Of a DNA stretch of 64,000 nt, positions 34,961 to 46,683 are shown one piece after another. Position 1 is the stretch's first letter. Each line of letters begins with the position of its first letter. Under the pieces are notes generated by a model. The model had not been told where the DNA came from, did not search any database, and saw only the letters and a list, made by a program, of their open reading frames with translations. The stretch comes from Latrodectus hesperus (Eukaryota > Arthropoda > Arachnida > Araneae > Theridiidae). Both the position numbers and the translations under genes were made by a program. The stretch is taken from contig CM075852.1 in assembly GCA_037975125.1 (NCBI GenBank), forward strand, positions 17,276,599-17,340,598, read 5' to 3'.

Positions 34961-36329
34961 ATGATATCAGAAATCAATTCTATCAGTTATTATTGTCTTT
35001 AAATAAGGATATTAAAATAAATTGAATTAATAACCCCTATTTAAACATAAATTGAATTGAAAAATGAGGTATAATCTGAAATTTTTTTTAACATAAATAC
35101 AAAATTTGTATATGGTACGGTACCCAATTTTTAATAAATAACAAAATCTTTCTCTTAATTTAAAACAAATAATCAATAAAAAATGAGAAAAAGCATTGAA
35201 TGTTAATGGAAAGATTATTAACAGAAATGTAGAGCATATTTAAGTATAACAGTATAGATTATTAATGTTGTGCATATTAGTTTATATAACTTATATGTAA
35301 ATAGTTTTCTATAAACCTTAGGAAAGCATTACTGTTTCAGACTGAATCTCTGAAAAATTATCTAAGAAAAAAAATGTCAGCATAATTTCAAGCATGATTT
35401 TAAAATTTATCTGTAATTATTATAGTAGTTAAACATTGTTTGTTCGCGCTTGTGTTGGCAAATGACAGAAAATTTTCATTTTTATTTTTGAACAAAACAC
35501 TTGAATGGTAAAATACTTGAAAATTGTTACATATAATTTTAAAACTGATCTGCAATAATATTTTATAAAAATTTTTATTGAAAATTTGAAAAAAAGGACT
35601 TACTTTATTTTCAAGAATGCTTAAAAATAAACTCTAATTTATAATAAAAAAATTTTCTTAGATTTTTTTTTTAAAAAAAAGATATTTTTAGTAATTATAA
35701 ATTATTTTACCTGTTTTTTAACATAGATCTTTTAATTAAATTATTTTATTATACTTGTGTGTATGTCTTGTATAATAATAAATTTTGTATCTTTTCTATA
35801 GGATTTTTCTTTTGGCTTAGGAGAAGTTCAGGAAAAGTGTAATGTGAAGATTCGTAAAAACTTCTGGGTATTTTTATTTTTCTCACTTTTGAAATGCCAG
35901 AATTCCTTAGTGCTGCCATCTAACGGGTATAAATAATAAAAAAGCTGAAATTGTAAGCAAATATCTGTAAGTAGTCTTATTATTTAAAGTAAATTTAATA
36001 GTTATTGTGCACCATGTTGACAAAAAATAATCAGCTGAAAATGTCACTCTTACTCTTGCTAGTACTACTACTAATATAAATAGGTTCTGAATGAGACATT
36101 GCTCATTAAAATCAGATTTTGGAAAAAATATGTAAACTAATTTTAAAAATGTTGTCTAGAATCAATTTCATATCAAAAATATTTTTGCTAAATTTTAATG
36201 AGAGAAGCGTAGTGTTTTTGAATCTAAATTTTAACATGAAAACTTTTTTTTAAAATATAATTTGAAACTTGTATTGTGGAAGTTGAAGGGCTGTACAAAT
36301 TATGTCAAAGGATAATATTCTAGTCTGCT
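34961..36329. other. AT-rich intergenic DNA
   Basis: No gene or repeat end recognised. Homopolymer A/T runs and AT-rich tracts only. Confidence 0.45.
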
Positions 36330-37345
36330 AGGGATCAAGCAAAGGGATCGCATCTTTGGGCTTCGCTTAAAGTATGCTCAGTGACTATGGGGGTGACTCT
36401 TTCTAGGACATTTGAAATAGTTTTTTCAACTAGAGACGAATGGGATTACAACATGTTCAAAACTAAAACAGGATATATAATCTGGTACACAGATGGATCA
36501 CTGAAAAACAGAATCTCAGGACTGGGAGTATGTGGCATGCCACCAAGAACCAGCCTATCTGTAAGCCTTGGGCGATACGCTACGGTCTTCCAGGCAGAAG
36601 TTATGGCCATTATCCACTGTCTGCTACTAAATATGAGGAAGGGCTACCACGGTAAGCGGATTCTCATTTTTAGTGACAGTCAAGCCGCTTTAAAAGCGCT
36701 CAGTTCTTTCGAAATCAAATCTAAAATGATTTTGGAATGTAGAAACCTTCTTACAGAACTGGCAACTAGAAACAAGGTGATCCTTGTATGGGTACCAGGG
36801 CACAAAGGTATCGAAGGTAATGAAAGGGCTGATGAACTTGCTAAACAAGGATCGTCTTTTGCTCCCATTGGTGCAGAAACTTTTTGTGGGATCAATTTGA
36901 AGACCGCAAAAACCAATGTTCTTAGAGGGGAAAAACGGAAGTTGTATGAAGCTTGGCTCAACAGTCCTGGTCAAACCCACGCTAAAAGTATGATCTGTGG
37001 ATCATCAGCGAGGATTGCCTCTGAAATTCTAAGATGCTCTAGGCAGAAGATACATTTAATCGTAGGTTTCATAACTGGGCACTACTATTTCAAAAAACAC
37101 CTCCATAAAATGGGACTGTTTCAGCAAGACCCTATCTGCAGGAAATGTCATACGCAAGAGGAAACGGCCAGGCATATCATTTACGAATGCGAGGCTCATG
37201 CCCTCCCTAGATTAACTTCTTCAGGCATCATCTATACTAGAGAGTTACACCTAGACTCCATTAAAGGGTTATCGGATTTTATTAATAAAGTGGGTGACCC
37301 GAGCAACTGGAACTAGGAAACATTGGATTTGGAGTTAATAGTACA
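36330..37345 (+). mobile_element. LINE family A, 5'-truncated copy with intact RNase H
   Basis: The insert starts inside ORF2 and continues to a shortened 3' UTR (GAAACATTGGATTTGGAGTT). The 3' end ends near AAGAAG at about 37370 without the usual (AAG)n tail. Its coding part is the best preserved of four related tails in the window (also 33.7, 40.3 and 52.1 kb). Confidence 0.75.
36381..37316 (+). pseudogene. LINE ORF2 C-terminal part: RNase H and zinc motif, open frame
   Basis: An uninterrupted frame of about 311 codons; no ATG need be assumed because the frame is open further upstream to about 36340. It contains a complete RNase H fold with all four acidic residues: YTDGS, VFQAEVMAI, IFSDSQAA and GNERADELAK. 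Between the last two lies the WVPGHKGIEGNE block. A Cys/His zinc motif (CRKCHTQEETARHIIYEC) and a conserved tail (GDPSNWN) end it. RNase H in LINEs of the I/Jockey superfamily removes RNA from the RNA-DNA hybrid. The reverse transcriptase and endonuclease are missing, so the copy cannot move alone, but its clean frame shows a recent insertion. Confidence 0.75.
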
Positions 37346-38300
37346 AAATGCCAATTACAAATTTTTAAGAAGACTTTGCGGATCAATATAATTTTCCTGG
37401 GAAACTTATGAATGATATTTATAACGTATATGACAGCTGTATACGATTCCGTTGAAATTAAATGCTTGACCATGAAATGTTCTAAATTTTCATGAAGAAG
37501 ACAAAAGCTAGTTTCAATAAATTCCATTCAAGTAATTATGCTCAAATATTCGAAAACTGAATTGTCACTTTGCCATTTTTATTTGTATATAAGTAATATT
37601 TCATTTGCATTCATTCTCAGAAATTATGTTCTGCCTCGGTAGTCTTAAACGAAAAAAAAAAAAAATGACCAGTTTTCAAGAATCTTATCTGGTTGAAATT
37701 TCGAAAGGAATTTTATCCTAATCAGAATGTTTATTCCATATGACTCATGTTTTTGATTTCCTTTACAGTAAGAAAATTATAATAAATAATAGAGTAATGG
37801 AAAAAACATTTAAAATAATATTTTAAAGAAAATAAATAAATGACTGTTTCCTAAATTTTTAAACATCAATATATTCAAATTTTTAAATATCACTTCTAGG
37901 TTATTTTACACTTGATTTCATAATTTAAACACCGCATTGTGAATAGCCAATCAGCCTACGGTGGTTGTAAGGCATTTAAATGTGTCTAAATTGTCTTTTC
38001 AGAAGGTTTTGTTCTTGACAATGGGTCATATTCAGGTGTCACAAGGGAAGAAACCAGGAAAACTCTCAAACACTCACCTCAGCAGACGTGCACGATGAAG
38101 GAAGAAGCGCAACATCCATTTCCCCTTCTTCAATAATAGCTGTGATCGAACTAAGAATCTTGCGCTTTGAAAACCACCTGGTCTATCTTTAAGACACGGC
38201 AAGTCAGTGTTTCATAATTTGCAAATCATCATAGGTATAGAGAGTTGCTTTATAAGAAGTGAAAATGATTTCCCAAAATAAAGATAATTTGATACTCCTA
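37346..38300. other. Intergenic DNA, unassigned
   Basis: The first 600 bp are AT-rich. A less AT-rich block at about 37950-38230 may be an unrecognised repeat that precedes the SINE at 38305; no tRNA-like box is evident there. Confidence 0.4.
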
Positions 38301-38304
38301 TTTT

Positions 38305-38695
38305 TGTTGTTGTTTTCCTAGGACACTTGAACAAGCCAAGCTCGCTTTTTGCCTTTGGCAGAGCGAATTAAGTCAATAGGGAGAGTCTTTCGTTTGGACC
38401 AGAGCACCACGAAGGTGAAAGTACGACTTTGCTCTTTTTAAGGTGCCTCGTCATTTTGAACCACGGTCAGGTGACGAGGCCACACCTGAGCTGGCATCTC
38501 CTCTCCACATCCACGCCACACCAACGGAAGGACTTTGGACCTCACATATTAACGTGGACACGTTCCCAACCCACGGAGTTCCAGCAACCCAGTGAAGGAG
38601 AGTACACCGTGGTCAACCTCCCAACCACTGCCCGCGGCGAATGATGCTGAGCTTACGGGAAGTGGCGTGAAGCTACTAAGCCACTGGAGCTCATT
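38305..38695 (-). repeat. SINE with shared AAC-tail module and distinct body
   Basis: At its low-coordinate end it carries the same 3' module as the SINEs at 41318 and 53860: (GTT)n, then GACACTTGAACAAGCCAAGC on the + strand, then the AGAGCACCA...AAGGTGAAAGTACGACT block. Beyond that the body is different and more GC-rich (GTGACGAGGCCACACCTGAG and a TCCACGCCACACCAACGG stretch). The head was not clearly identified. Confidence 0.55.
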
Positions 38696-38954
38696 CCTAT
38701 TTTTAAACTTAATAACTGATTACAGTTTTAATAAAGGAAATTGTGTGTGTATATCAAGTACGATAATGAAGCTAGTTGGGACTGCAATTTAAAATGTATT
38801 CCAAGCCACTGCAAATATTCACATCCGAGGTTGGAGGCGATACGTAGAAGATTAAAAAAATGTTAATCATTTTGGTGATTTAAACATTAGATTAAATTAT
38901 CTAACTATATCAGACATATACGAGGAAGTAAACACTGAGCTTTTTCAGCATTTA

Positions 38955-39510
38955 TTTGTTGCATACCCTCTTTATCCAGCAGCGCTAGACCAGGTTCATA
39001 ATGTTGAGAACCCCCAAAAAATCAAGCACCATCAAAGGATCATTATAAATCACCCTTGGATATCCCCAGGCACTCAAGGATGTGTTCTGACGCAGCTTGC
39101 TCTGCGGAACAATCGGTACAAGTCTAGAAAATTTTGGTGACCTCAGAAAAATTTAATGATCTGAGGTAACCACTTTGAAAGCAGGCGTAAGCAGTTTGTT
39201 CCTGTATTTTAAAGCTGTGAGCCAGTGAGCATACCGAAAGATACCATTTGTGCTCTAGAGGGACAATCCACGTGGTCTTAATCTTGCTTTTTACTCTGGG
39301 AAAAATTTCCAAAAATGTGAGAAGAGCCAATGGCTCAGGGACCTCACGAGCTCCCAATTTGACCTTGTCTGCAATTTCATTTCCCTCTAGGTCAATATGG
39401 GAATATCGGAAGAATATACCCCTGAAGATGAATGTCATGAGATTCAGAATGTCCCAATGAAGATGAATGTCACGAGAAATGAATAGCCGTTTTAATTTAG
39501 CGAGTAGCAT
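38955..39510 (-). pseudogene. LINE ORF2 C-terminus (family D), decayed
   Basis: Read on the - strand the frame carries the end of an RNase H domain (SHIDLEGNEIADKVK), a middle block PLALLTFLEIF, and, after a frame break near 39123, a zinc motif CTDCSAEQAASEHILEC followed by LGISKGDL. The order matches arthropod LINE ORF2 C-termini. Stops are frequent beyond about 39050. It differs in sequence from families A, B and C here. Confidence 0.65.
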
Positions 39511-39849
39511 TTTTTTTACCTCATTTGATTACTTATTGTAAATTGTTGTATTAAGATTGATTATATTAGTAATATTCTTCTAATTTAAAATAGACAAAAG
39601 CTTATAGATATTTAGGAAAATTTTTATTTTGAAGATTTTTCGATACACTAAGTTCTAAATTAGAATTTTTTTGATAAATAAATAGGTTGTCCGATTAAAA
39701 TAAACAAGGACTGACGAATGTATAATCCTACAGAATACATTCATGAAAAATTAATGACTCCTTCTAATATGTTTAAAATATAGAAAATTAAATTAAACTA
39801 ATAAACATATTTAATATTTTATTTAAACTTTTACTATATTAAAAAAGTT

Positions 39850-40131
39850 GCCAACCAGCTTGTCCAGTGGTCAGCGTGCCTGACTACGGATAAGGAGGTC
39901 CTGGGTTCGAATCCCGGTTCGGGCATGGATGTACTTTCTCTCTATCTATCCTGTCTTTGTCTTTTCCTTGTATGAATGAGGTGTGAATGGTTGCCTACCC
40001 TATAAACGAGTCCCTATGGCACGTGTGTACTGAGGAAGTCGGACTCCACACCGAAATAGGGTTCAGTTGAAAAAGTGGAGCAGCGCACCCCTTGTTGCCA
40101 GCCTAGCTGGCACACGACAATGAATGAATGA
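39850..40131 (+). repeat. tRNA-derived SINE with AATG tail
   Basis: The head carries an A-box-like CCAGTGGTCAGCGTGCC and the B box GGGTTCGAATCCCGG. The body shares ATGGATGTACTTTCTCTC and GAATGGTTGCCTACCCTATA with the AAC-tail SINEs, but the 3' end is different: a 6-bp hairpin GCCAGC CTA GCTGGC, ACACGACAATG and (AATG)n. Target duplications ATTAAAAAAGTT flank it (ending 39849 and near 40144). Confidence 0.85.
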
Positions 40132-40202
40132 ATTAAAAAAAGTTACTTACCTATTGAATTTTTTAAATGTTAATCAAAATTGCTTATTTAAGTAATATAA
40201 TA

Positions 40203-40924
40203 CTACAAAATAAAATTTTTGTTATAAGTACAGGATATGATGATAACTTTTTTTAAAATTCGTATTGTTTTGTGTGAAACATTATTTTTGATAAACTATT
40301 TGCTAACCTTTTTGTGGGATCAATTTGAAGACCGCAAAAACCAATGTTCTTAGATGGGAAAAACGGAAGATGTATGAAGCTTGATTCAAATCTCCTGGTC
40401 AAACCCACGCTAAAAGTATGATCTGTAGATCATCAGCGAGGATTTCCTATGAAATTCTAAGATGCTCTAGGCAAAAAATACGTTTAATCGTAGGCTTCAT
40501 AACTGGGCACTACTATTTCAGAAAACATCTCCATAAAATGGGACAGTTTCAGCAAGACCCTTTCTGCAGGAAATGTCATACGCAAGAGGAAACGGCCAAG
40601 CATATCATTTATGAATGCGAGGCTCTTGTCCTCCCTAGATTAACCTCTTTAGGCATCATCCATACTAGAGAGTTACACCTAGACTCCATTAAAGGGTTAT
40701 TAGACTTTATTAATAAAGTGGGTGACCCGAGCAACTGGAACTAAGAAACATTGGGTTTGGAGTTAACAGTACAAAATGCTGATAAAAGCAGAGGTGCTCA
40801 ATGACATACAAACCCAACTCTAAGAAGAAGAAGAAGAAACATTATTTCACACAAAACAATACAAATTTTAAAAAAAAGTTATATCATCATATCCTGTATT
40901 TATAACAAAAATTTTATTTTGTAG
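40203..40924. mobile_element. Palindromic (foldback) MITE with a LINE derivative in its loop
   Basis: Left arm 40203-40280 and right arm 40846-40924 are inverted copies (CTACAAAATAAAATTTTTG outermost; TTGTTTTGTGTGAAA innermost). Removing the insert and one target duplication leaves a roughly 165-bp near-perfect palindrome with a 5-base loop. The insert is the 548-bp LINE derivative at 40288-40835. Confidence 0.8.
40288..40835 (+). mobile_element. Short LINE family A derivative, 548 bp
   Basis: Perfect 12-bp target duplications GAAACATTATTT (40276-40287 and 40836-40847) fix both ends. It begins TTGATAAACTATTTGCTAAC, exactly as the copy at 52079 does, and ends in the family A 3' UTR with (AAG)n. 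The coding remnant 40418-40744 holds the zinc motif CRKCHTQEETAKHIIYEC and ends GDPSNWN; there is a stop before it. Confidence 0.85.
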
Positions 40925-41317
40925 TTTTAAAAACAAACTTATACCATTTATAATGTTGGTATCAAATTATCATTTATTTAAATAAATCGTTTATCTACCT
41001 TTTTACAGAAGCAATTTCCATGCAGGTTTATTCAAAAATATTTGATTATAAATATTTTAGATTCATTTTATTCCTGACATATGGATTTATATTTTTACTC
41101 CCTCGTGAAGAGAAATTTTTTTCTAAGAAAAATATTTAAGACACATGATTAAATGGCAGAGCAGTAAAAGAATGATTATGAAGTGAGATACACTACTACT
41201 CAGATATATACAAATTAATACATTTTTAGTTCCTCATAGATAATGAAAATCGACGTTTATTCACAATTTTCTTTTCTCTAAGCAAGATGTTATTTTACAT
41301 TTATGCTCGTATGTATG

Positions 41318-41625
41318 TTGTTGTTGTTACTAATGACACTTGGGCAAGACAAGCTCGCTATGCCTTGGCTGTGCGAATTTAAGTCAATTGAGAGCGTCTT
41401 TCGTTTTAATTAAAGCACCATGAAGGTGAAAGTACCACTTTGCTCTACACACATGCCATAGGGACCCGTTTATAGAGTAGGCAACCATTCACACCTCATG
41501 CATACAAGGAAAGGACAAAGACAGGATAGATAGAGAGAGAAAGTACATCCATGCCCGAACCAGGTTTCGAACCCAGAACCTCCTAATCCGAAGTCAGGCA
41601 CGCTGACCACTAGACAAGTTGGGCG
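41318..41625 (-). repeat. tRNA-derived SINE with AAC tail
   Basis: Read on the - strand: A-box-like CTAGTGGTCAGCGTGCC, B box GGGTTCGAAACC, a TCTCTCTATCTATCCTG body, then CTTGTCTTGCCCAAGTG and (AAC)n. Flanking GCTCGTA on both sides is the probable target duplication. It is the same family as 53860-54168. Confidence 0.85.
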
Positions 41626-42083
41626 GCTCGTAAATATGTAGTTTACATTATGGCATTACATTTTCTCTTTTCTTAACATAATTCATGAGAAACGAAAATT
41701 TTAGTAAAAGCTTAGGTTCAAAAAAAAGTTACAAAATACTATATTATTTTATGTATAATTATTAAATATAAAAATGATTATTTTTCGCATATTACTGGTT
41801 ATTTTAATTCTCCATCGAGACTTGAAAATTGCGTGTTTGATACTCATATAGTCATAAATAGTTGAAGGTAGTATCTATGCTTGTTAGTGTGTCTTGCTGT
41901 TATGTTCATAGTTGGAAAGTAGTGAAATTAAAAAAAAATAAACTTCCTAATTGTATCGTGTCACTAACTATAGAGCACTTTTCTGAGTGAAGACATTTTA
42001 AAATGTATCCCATCAATAGTCTAATCTATCGTAATCCTTTATGTCAATGAAAAAGGCAAGTTTTTAAAATACGTTTTAATTAA

Positions 42084-42850
42084 GCATAGTAAAATTCGAA
42101 TTATCCGAACTTCGTTTATCCGAGTAGCTTTCAGAATTTCAGAAAAATAAATTAAACTGTAAAAGAGACGGAAAATGAGAGAAAGGAAAAAAAAACTTAA
42201 GAAAAGGAAAGGTAAGAGATGATCAGAATGACATGTCTCTCACTTGAGGAATTAAAAACATTCTTTTGAAAATTATTGGGTGTTTAGGAGTTAGTGCTGA
42301 AGATGTAAGAGAATGAATTATGAGTGATTTCAAATTACAGATTCCCTAGATTTCAAATTACAAATGATGGTAAACTTGGTTAAATTGTTGATTGAGATGA
42401 TGAAAGAGGATCTCACAATATCCAAATTGAAGCAGAGACGAGACCATCAGCTAGTGAAGTATTTGCCTGCCTGCTTTGAAGAGGAGAAAGCATCAGTTCT
42501 AGTGTGACCAGATGCAAATCCTCACTATCAAGCAGATGCATGATGAGACTGCCCAAAAATGGATGAAGGTAGTGAAACAGCTTGTTCTGACCCAGATGTT
42601 TAGCAAACATTTATTCTTTTACAGGGTTGTACATATAAACTGTATTAAAGTACTGTACTTGTAAGTACCTTAACATATAACAGCATTCCTTCTCATTAAA
42701 TTCTTTTTCTATGAAACGGGAGAAAAAGCTATATATATTTAAACATAAGATACTTAAAGTGGACCCTTTTTTTTCTAACAATCCAATTATCTGAATTTTT
42801 CACTATCCGAATGGAGTAATAGTTCCATTATCCGAATGATCTTCTACTGT
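42084..42850. mobile_element. pogo/Tigger-type element, internally deleted
   Basis: The ends are related inverted repeats rich in TTATCCGAA: CATAGTAAAATTCGAATTAT at the left and, reversed, CAGTAGAAGATCATTCGG at the right, with additional TATCCGA copies inside each end. Such TATCCGAA-rich ends next to TA are typical of pogo/Tigger transposons. A middle segment (about 42390-42610) reads as a decayed acidic C-terminal piece with stops. At 0.77 kb it is far shorter than a full element. Confidence 0.65.
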
Positions 42851-43293
42851 ATATGTAACTGAAATTATAATAAATATACATTTTTTGTGAGAACCTTAAC
42901 TGTGTAGAATTCAAAAGAAATTCAAATTTGGGAATATTTTTAAATACTAAATAAGGAGTTTTATCATGAACTATATATAAGATTATTGGAAAAAAATTTA
43001 AAAACAAAGGGAGCAACTTTAATTTTTAAAGTTGCAAAGTTTTTAAAGGAAAATGGTTGAAAAGTTTGTAACTACACATTAAAATTTCTAAACCTAATTT
43101 AATCCCTTTTAATATACAGAAATAAATTAAAACTCCCTTGGAATTAAAGAGAAAAATCCTTGATAGTTTTTTGATGTCTTAAAATTATATAAAATCTAGA
43201 ACTAAATGCTTTTTCTGAAAAACATAATCCAATAAAAATTCGCTTAAATTTCTTTCACTGTTTAATTTCCAATAGCGAGTTTTTAAAATTCAC

Positions 43294-43331
43294 TCTCATT
43301 TCTCCAAAAAAAAAAAAAAAAAAAAAAAAAC
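43294..43331. repeat. Poly-A tract
   Basis: About 28 or more uninterrupted A residues. No retroposon upstream could be tied to it. Confidence 0.8.
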
Positions 43332-43493
43332 TAGTTTTGTTACCTCCAAAGAAAACTTTTTTTTCCACTCAAAATTTCCAAGAAGCCCAAAGCGGAGTGG
43401 ATTCTGAAAATAAATTTTACTTCCGGTTGCTTAGCGGCATCAGACTAAGAATGAAATGCCTCAAAATGAATCATGTGATCGTTCCACGTTTAA

Positions 43494-43675
43494 GCCGAGC
43501 TGGCAGCCGAATGGTTAGCGCTCTTGCCTTCGGTTCAACAGTTCGTGGGTTCGAATCCCACCTTGGGCATGGATGTTTGTAGTGGTTCGGAATCCACTTT
43601 AAGCCGTAAGTCCCGGTCTAATTAGCCCTCGTGTGCAAAATTTGACCGTTGAGCGGCAAACAAACCAAACCAAAC
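43494..43675 (+). repeat. Intact tRNA-derived SINE (AAACC tail), with target duplication
   Basis: Perfect 14-bp direct repeats CGTTCCACGTTTAA (43480-43493 and 43676-43689) bound a 182-bp element. The head has A-box-like GAATGGTTAGCGCTC and B box GTGGGTTCGAATCCCACCTT; the body GGTTCGGAATCCACTTTAA and CGTGTGCAAAA; and the tail is (AAACC)n. It is the reference copy for the family found also at 676, 13260, 29120, 53105, 56034 and 57179. Confidence 0.95.
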
Positions 43676-43792
43676 CGTTCCACGTTTAAACCTCTAGTTA
43701 TTGTCAACCTTAATCAATTTTTAGAAAACCAGCTATAAATTCGGTAACATTAAACACATAAACCTTGAAAATAATTTAACCTACATTAAAAA

Positions 43793-44097
43793 GTGCCGAC
43801 CGATGGCTCAGTGGTTAGCGCTCCTGACTCCTGAGCTGTGGGTCCTGGGCTCAAATCCCAGTTCGGGCATGGATGTTACTTTCTTTCTCTGTTTTCTCTG
43901 TATTTCTCTAGCCTTTCTTCCGTGATGATGTATGAATGTGGCCCGCCCTATAATTAAGTTTGTGGTGGTATGACGCGGGTAACGCTACCCGCCTCCGTGA
44001 CTTGGTTCACAGGTGCCCGCTGGGTAACGACAAATAAGTAGCAGTTTCTGGCCTTCTTGTGGCATAGGGTTCAACCCTCAAGTGCCCGCCATTGGAA
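43793..44097 (+). repeat. tRNA-derived SINE (CGCCATTGG-end family)
   Basis: The head CCGACCGATGGCTCAGTGG with B box GGGCTCAAATCCCAG is tRNA-like. The body shares CGGGCATGGATGT and TATGAATGTGGCCC with the copy at 6688-6985; the end reads GTGCCCGCCATTGG. Confidence 0.8.
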
Positions 44098-44730
44098 AAA
44101 AATCATGAAAAAGTTATGTGTAACCTGAGAATTAATCTAAGGGAGATAAATTAATTATGACTGACTTCATACCGTAATCGGTCCCATGTCGTTAAGAATT
44201 ACCGGAGAACCAAACAAAGCACCCAAATTAATCGCTTGATCAGTTAACACGAAAAGTATTTTACTAAGCTTTGTGAAAGCGTTATTTCTTACAACGTAAC
44301 GTTGATAAAAAGTAACATGAGAAGAACTCATTTGAAGTCTATACAGATTTTATACTTTACTGATGTAACATATTACAGAACTTTCCAAAGCTGTGAGTTC
44401 GATTCAATAAAAAAGCGTTTATAGACACATCAATTTGATACACTCCTACATATAGAAAAATGCATTTTTATATATTATCTCTTATACTGACTTCCATCTT
44501 TGGAATTTGATATCATCAGAAATTTTTTGTGGTATACTTATATTTATGGATATATGTAACTTCATGATATGGTCCTGTAAATAAAATATTGAGTAAATTA
44601 ATTTTGTAAAAATTGCAATAAAAATATGATATGAAACTTCAAATGAAATATGCTTGGTAATCAGTAGAAAGAATGAAATATGCTTGGTAATCAGTAGAAA
44701 GAATGAAAGAATGAAAAAATTAAAAAATCA
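44098..44730. other. AT-rich DNA with a 30-bp tandem duplication
   Basis: Otherwise featureless; GAAATATGCTTGGTAATCAG and its continuation are repeated in tandem at 44645-44705, just before the Tc1 element. Confidence 0.5.
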
Positions 44731-45054
44731 AATATTTTGAAAGGAAATGCAATTAAAGACACTTACTTTAAATCTAGAATTTTAGCTATCTACCACTTCA
44801 TTTCTGTATCTAAAGTGCTTTAAACGAGCAGTTTGTTGTCTTTAGTGTGTTTGATACTAAATATTTCAAAACATCTTGGCTCAAACACTTATTATTCAAA
44901 GTTAGTTATAGAATAGGCCGTAACATCGGGCTTTCGATAGAAGAGCGATCAAAATTTCGAATTTTAAAATTAGAAGGTTACTCAAATAGGTCAATTGCAA
45001 AGAAAATTAATCGCTCTCCAACTGTTGTGTGCAATTTTTCAAATCTAGGTGATA

Positions 45055-46683
45055 CACTCCGTCAAAAAAGTATTGGAACACAATATAAGTTCATGAAATT
45101 TTATCATAACATGTCACTTAAATACACAAATGAAACAAAAAAAGACGTATATGACATTTTTTTAAATGCAGATCACAGTGACAGAAACAAAACTCAAATA
45201 TTAATGTAATTATTGTTATAATTTAAAGAAAAAAAGTCAAAACAAAAAATGAGCTCAAAAAATTAATGGAGCACTGCCCATTAAATAAAAAAAACAGCAA
45301 AACATTTATAGTTAATATCTTGTTGGACCACCTTTGTCCTTTATGACCTCTAACAATATATTTGGCATGGATTTGACCAGTTTTGTACAAAACGACCCGT
45401 CGATTTTGGCTCACTCTTCAACCAGATGTTTTCTTAATTCCTGCTTGTTAGAAAGTGGTGTTCATTGAGTTTTTTCTGAAAATAATCCCATACAACTTCT
45501 ATGGGATTAAGGTCTGGACTCTGTGCAGGAGTTTTAATCACACCAGGACAGTGGTAAAGGGCCCATAACTTGCAAATGGGAACAGTATGTTTTGGGTAGT
45601 TATCCTGGTAAAAATTAAAATGGCTTGCTATTCCCAACTTTCTCACTCTTTGCTTTAAATATCGCTTTAGAATGTCAAGATAGAAATATTTATTCATTAT
45701 ACCATCCATGAAATCTAAGTTTCCAACACCAGAGCTTTCCATACAGTCCCAGACTAATTGGTTACTGCCTCCATAGTTAACAGTAGGCAGCAAATTTTTG
45801 ACATGCAGTTCTGTATTAGGTGTCCGCCAGACTTTTTGCTTCTCATCTGATCCGAAAATGTTATATTAGTTTTGTCTACGAAAATTACATTTTCCCAAAA
45901 TTCTGGTGGCTGCTTTACATACATTTTAGCAAATGCCAGTCTATACTGTCGGTTTGCTTTGGAAATGTAGGGCTTTCTTTAAGGTACTCTACCATGATAC
46001 CTGTTTTCTTAAAACATTTCTGACAGTTTCAGGATTACTTTTACATACCCGAACATACTTTTACATCTCAGAGTCATTTTTACTGCGCTGGTTCTTGGAT
46101 TAATGAGAACTTGTCTCACAATCCACCTTTCTTCACGTTCAGTAAATATCCTAGGACACCCTGATCTCTGCTTTTTTTCCACACTATTTGCTTTCGTGAA
46201 GCTGTGAATAATGTTAAAAACAGTAGACTTACTCAGCTCCAAGATTTGTCCTATACAGCGAACTGATTTTCCATTTTTCCAATGGCTTATTACAAGATTT
46301 CACACATCCATCGAAATCTGTTTGTTTTTCGCCATTGCTCTACATATAATCGATTTTATTGACAACTTATGTTGAAAAGTATTGTCTAAAAAGAGTGTGG
46401 TAGCAAATTAAATTTTATTTTGTGTGACATATTTATTGTTTTACTTGCTCATTTAAAAAGTGTCCCAATACTTTTTTGACTCTTGTTTGCCTTTAAATTT
46501 TATTCAAAAAGCGATATCAAATTATAAAGCTAAAATATTAGCAAAATTTTAATTATATAGTGTATACCAAATGTTAAAGCACCTCTTGATTAGTTTTGCT
46601 TTTGTTTTAATGTGATAAATATTTTTATAAATAACTTTACATGTTACGCATCCCAAGTGTCCCAATACTTTTTTGACTGACTG
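45055..46683 (-). mobile_element. Inner Tc1-type element with IR/DR ends, 1629 bp
   Basis: The ends are inverted: CACTCCGTCAAAAAAGTATT at 45055 and its reverse partner ending 46683, both next to TA. A second copy of GTGTCCCAATACTTTTTTGA lies about 200 bp inside the right end (46459-46480), and a diverged copy lies inside the left end (about 45252). Paired outer and inner direct repeats within each end are the IR/DR layout known from Sleeping Beauty-like Tc1 elements. The transposase lies on the - strand. Confidence 0.8.
45434..46340 (-). pseudogene. Transposase of the inner Tc1 element, broken
   Basis: From high to low coordinates: an HTH block (LSKSTVFNIIHSFTKANS, 46242 back), a second domain (RSGCPRIFTEREERWIVRQV), a frame break with stops through about 45800-46000, the first catalytic Asp in FVDKTN (about 45885), then a clean frame 45793-45434 with the second Asp (FYQDNYPKHT) and the third acidic residue in SPDLNPIEVVWDYF. 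The catalytic triad is present but the frame is shifted at least twice. Confidence 0.72.

Noticed and set aside
43494..43560. tRNA-gene-like A and B boxes
   Set aside because: The cloverleaf cannot be completed (no proper acceptor stem), and the boxes belong to SINEs with tails and target duplications. The same applies at 39850, 41318, 53860, 56034 and 57179.
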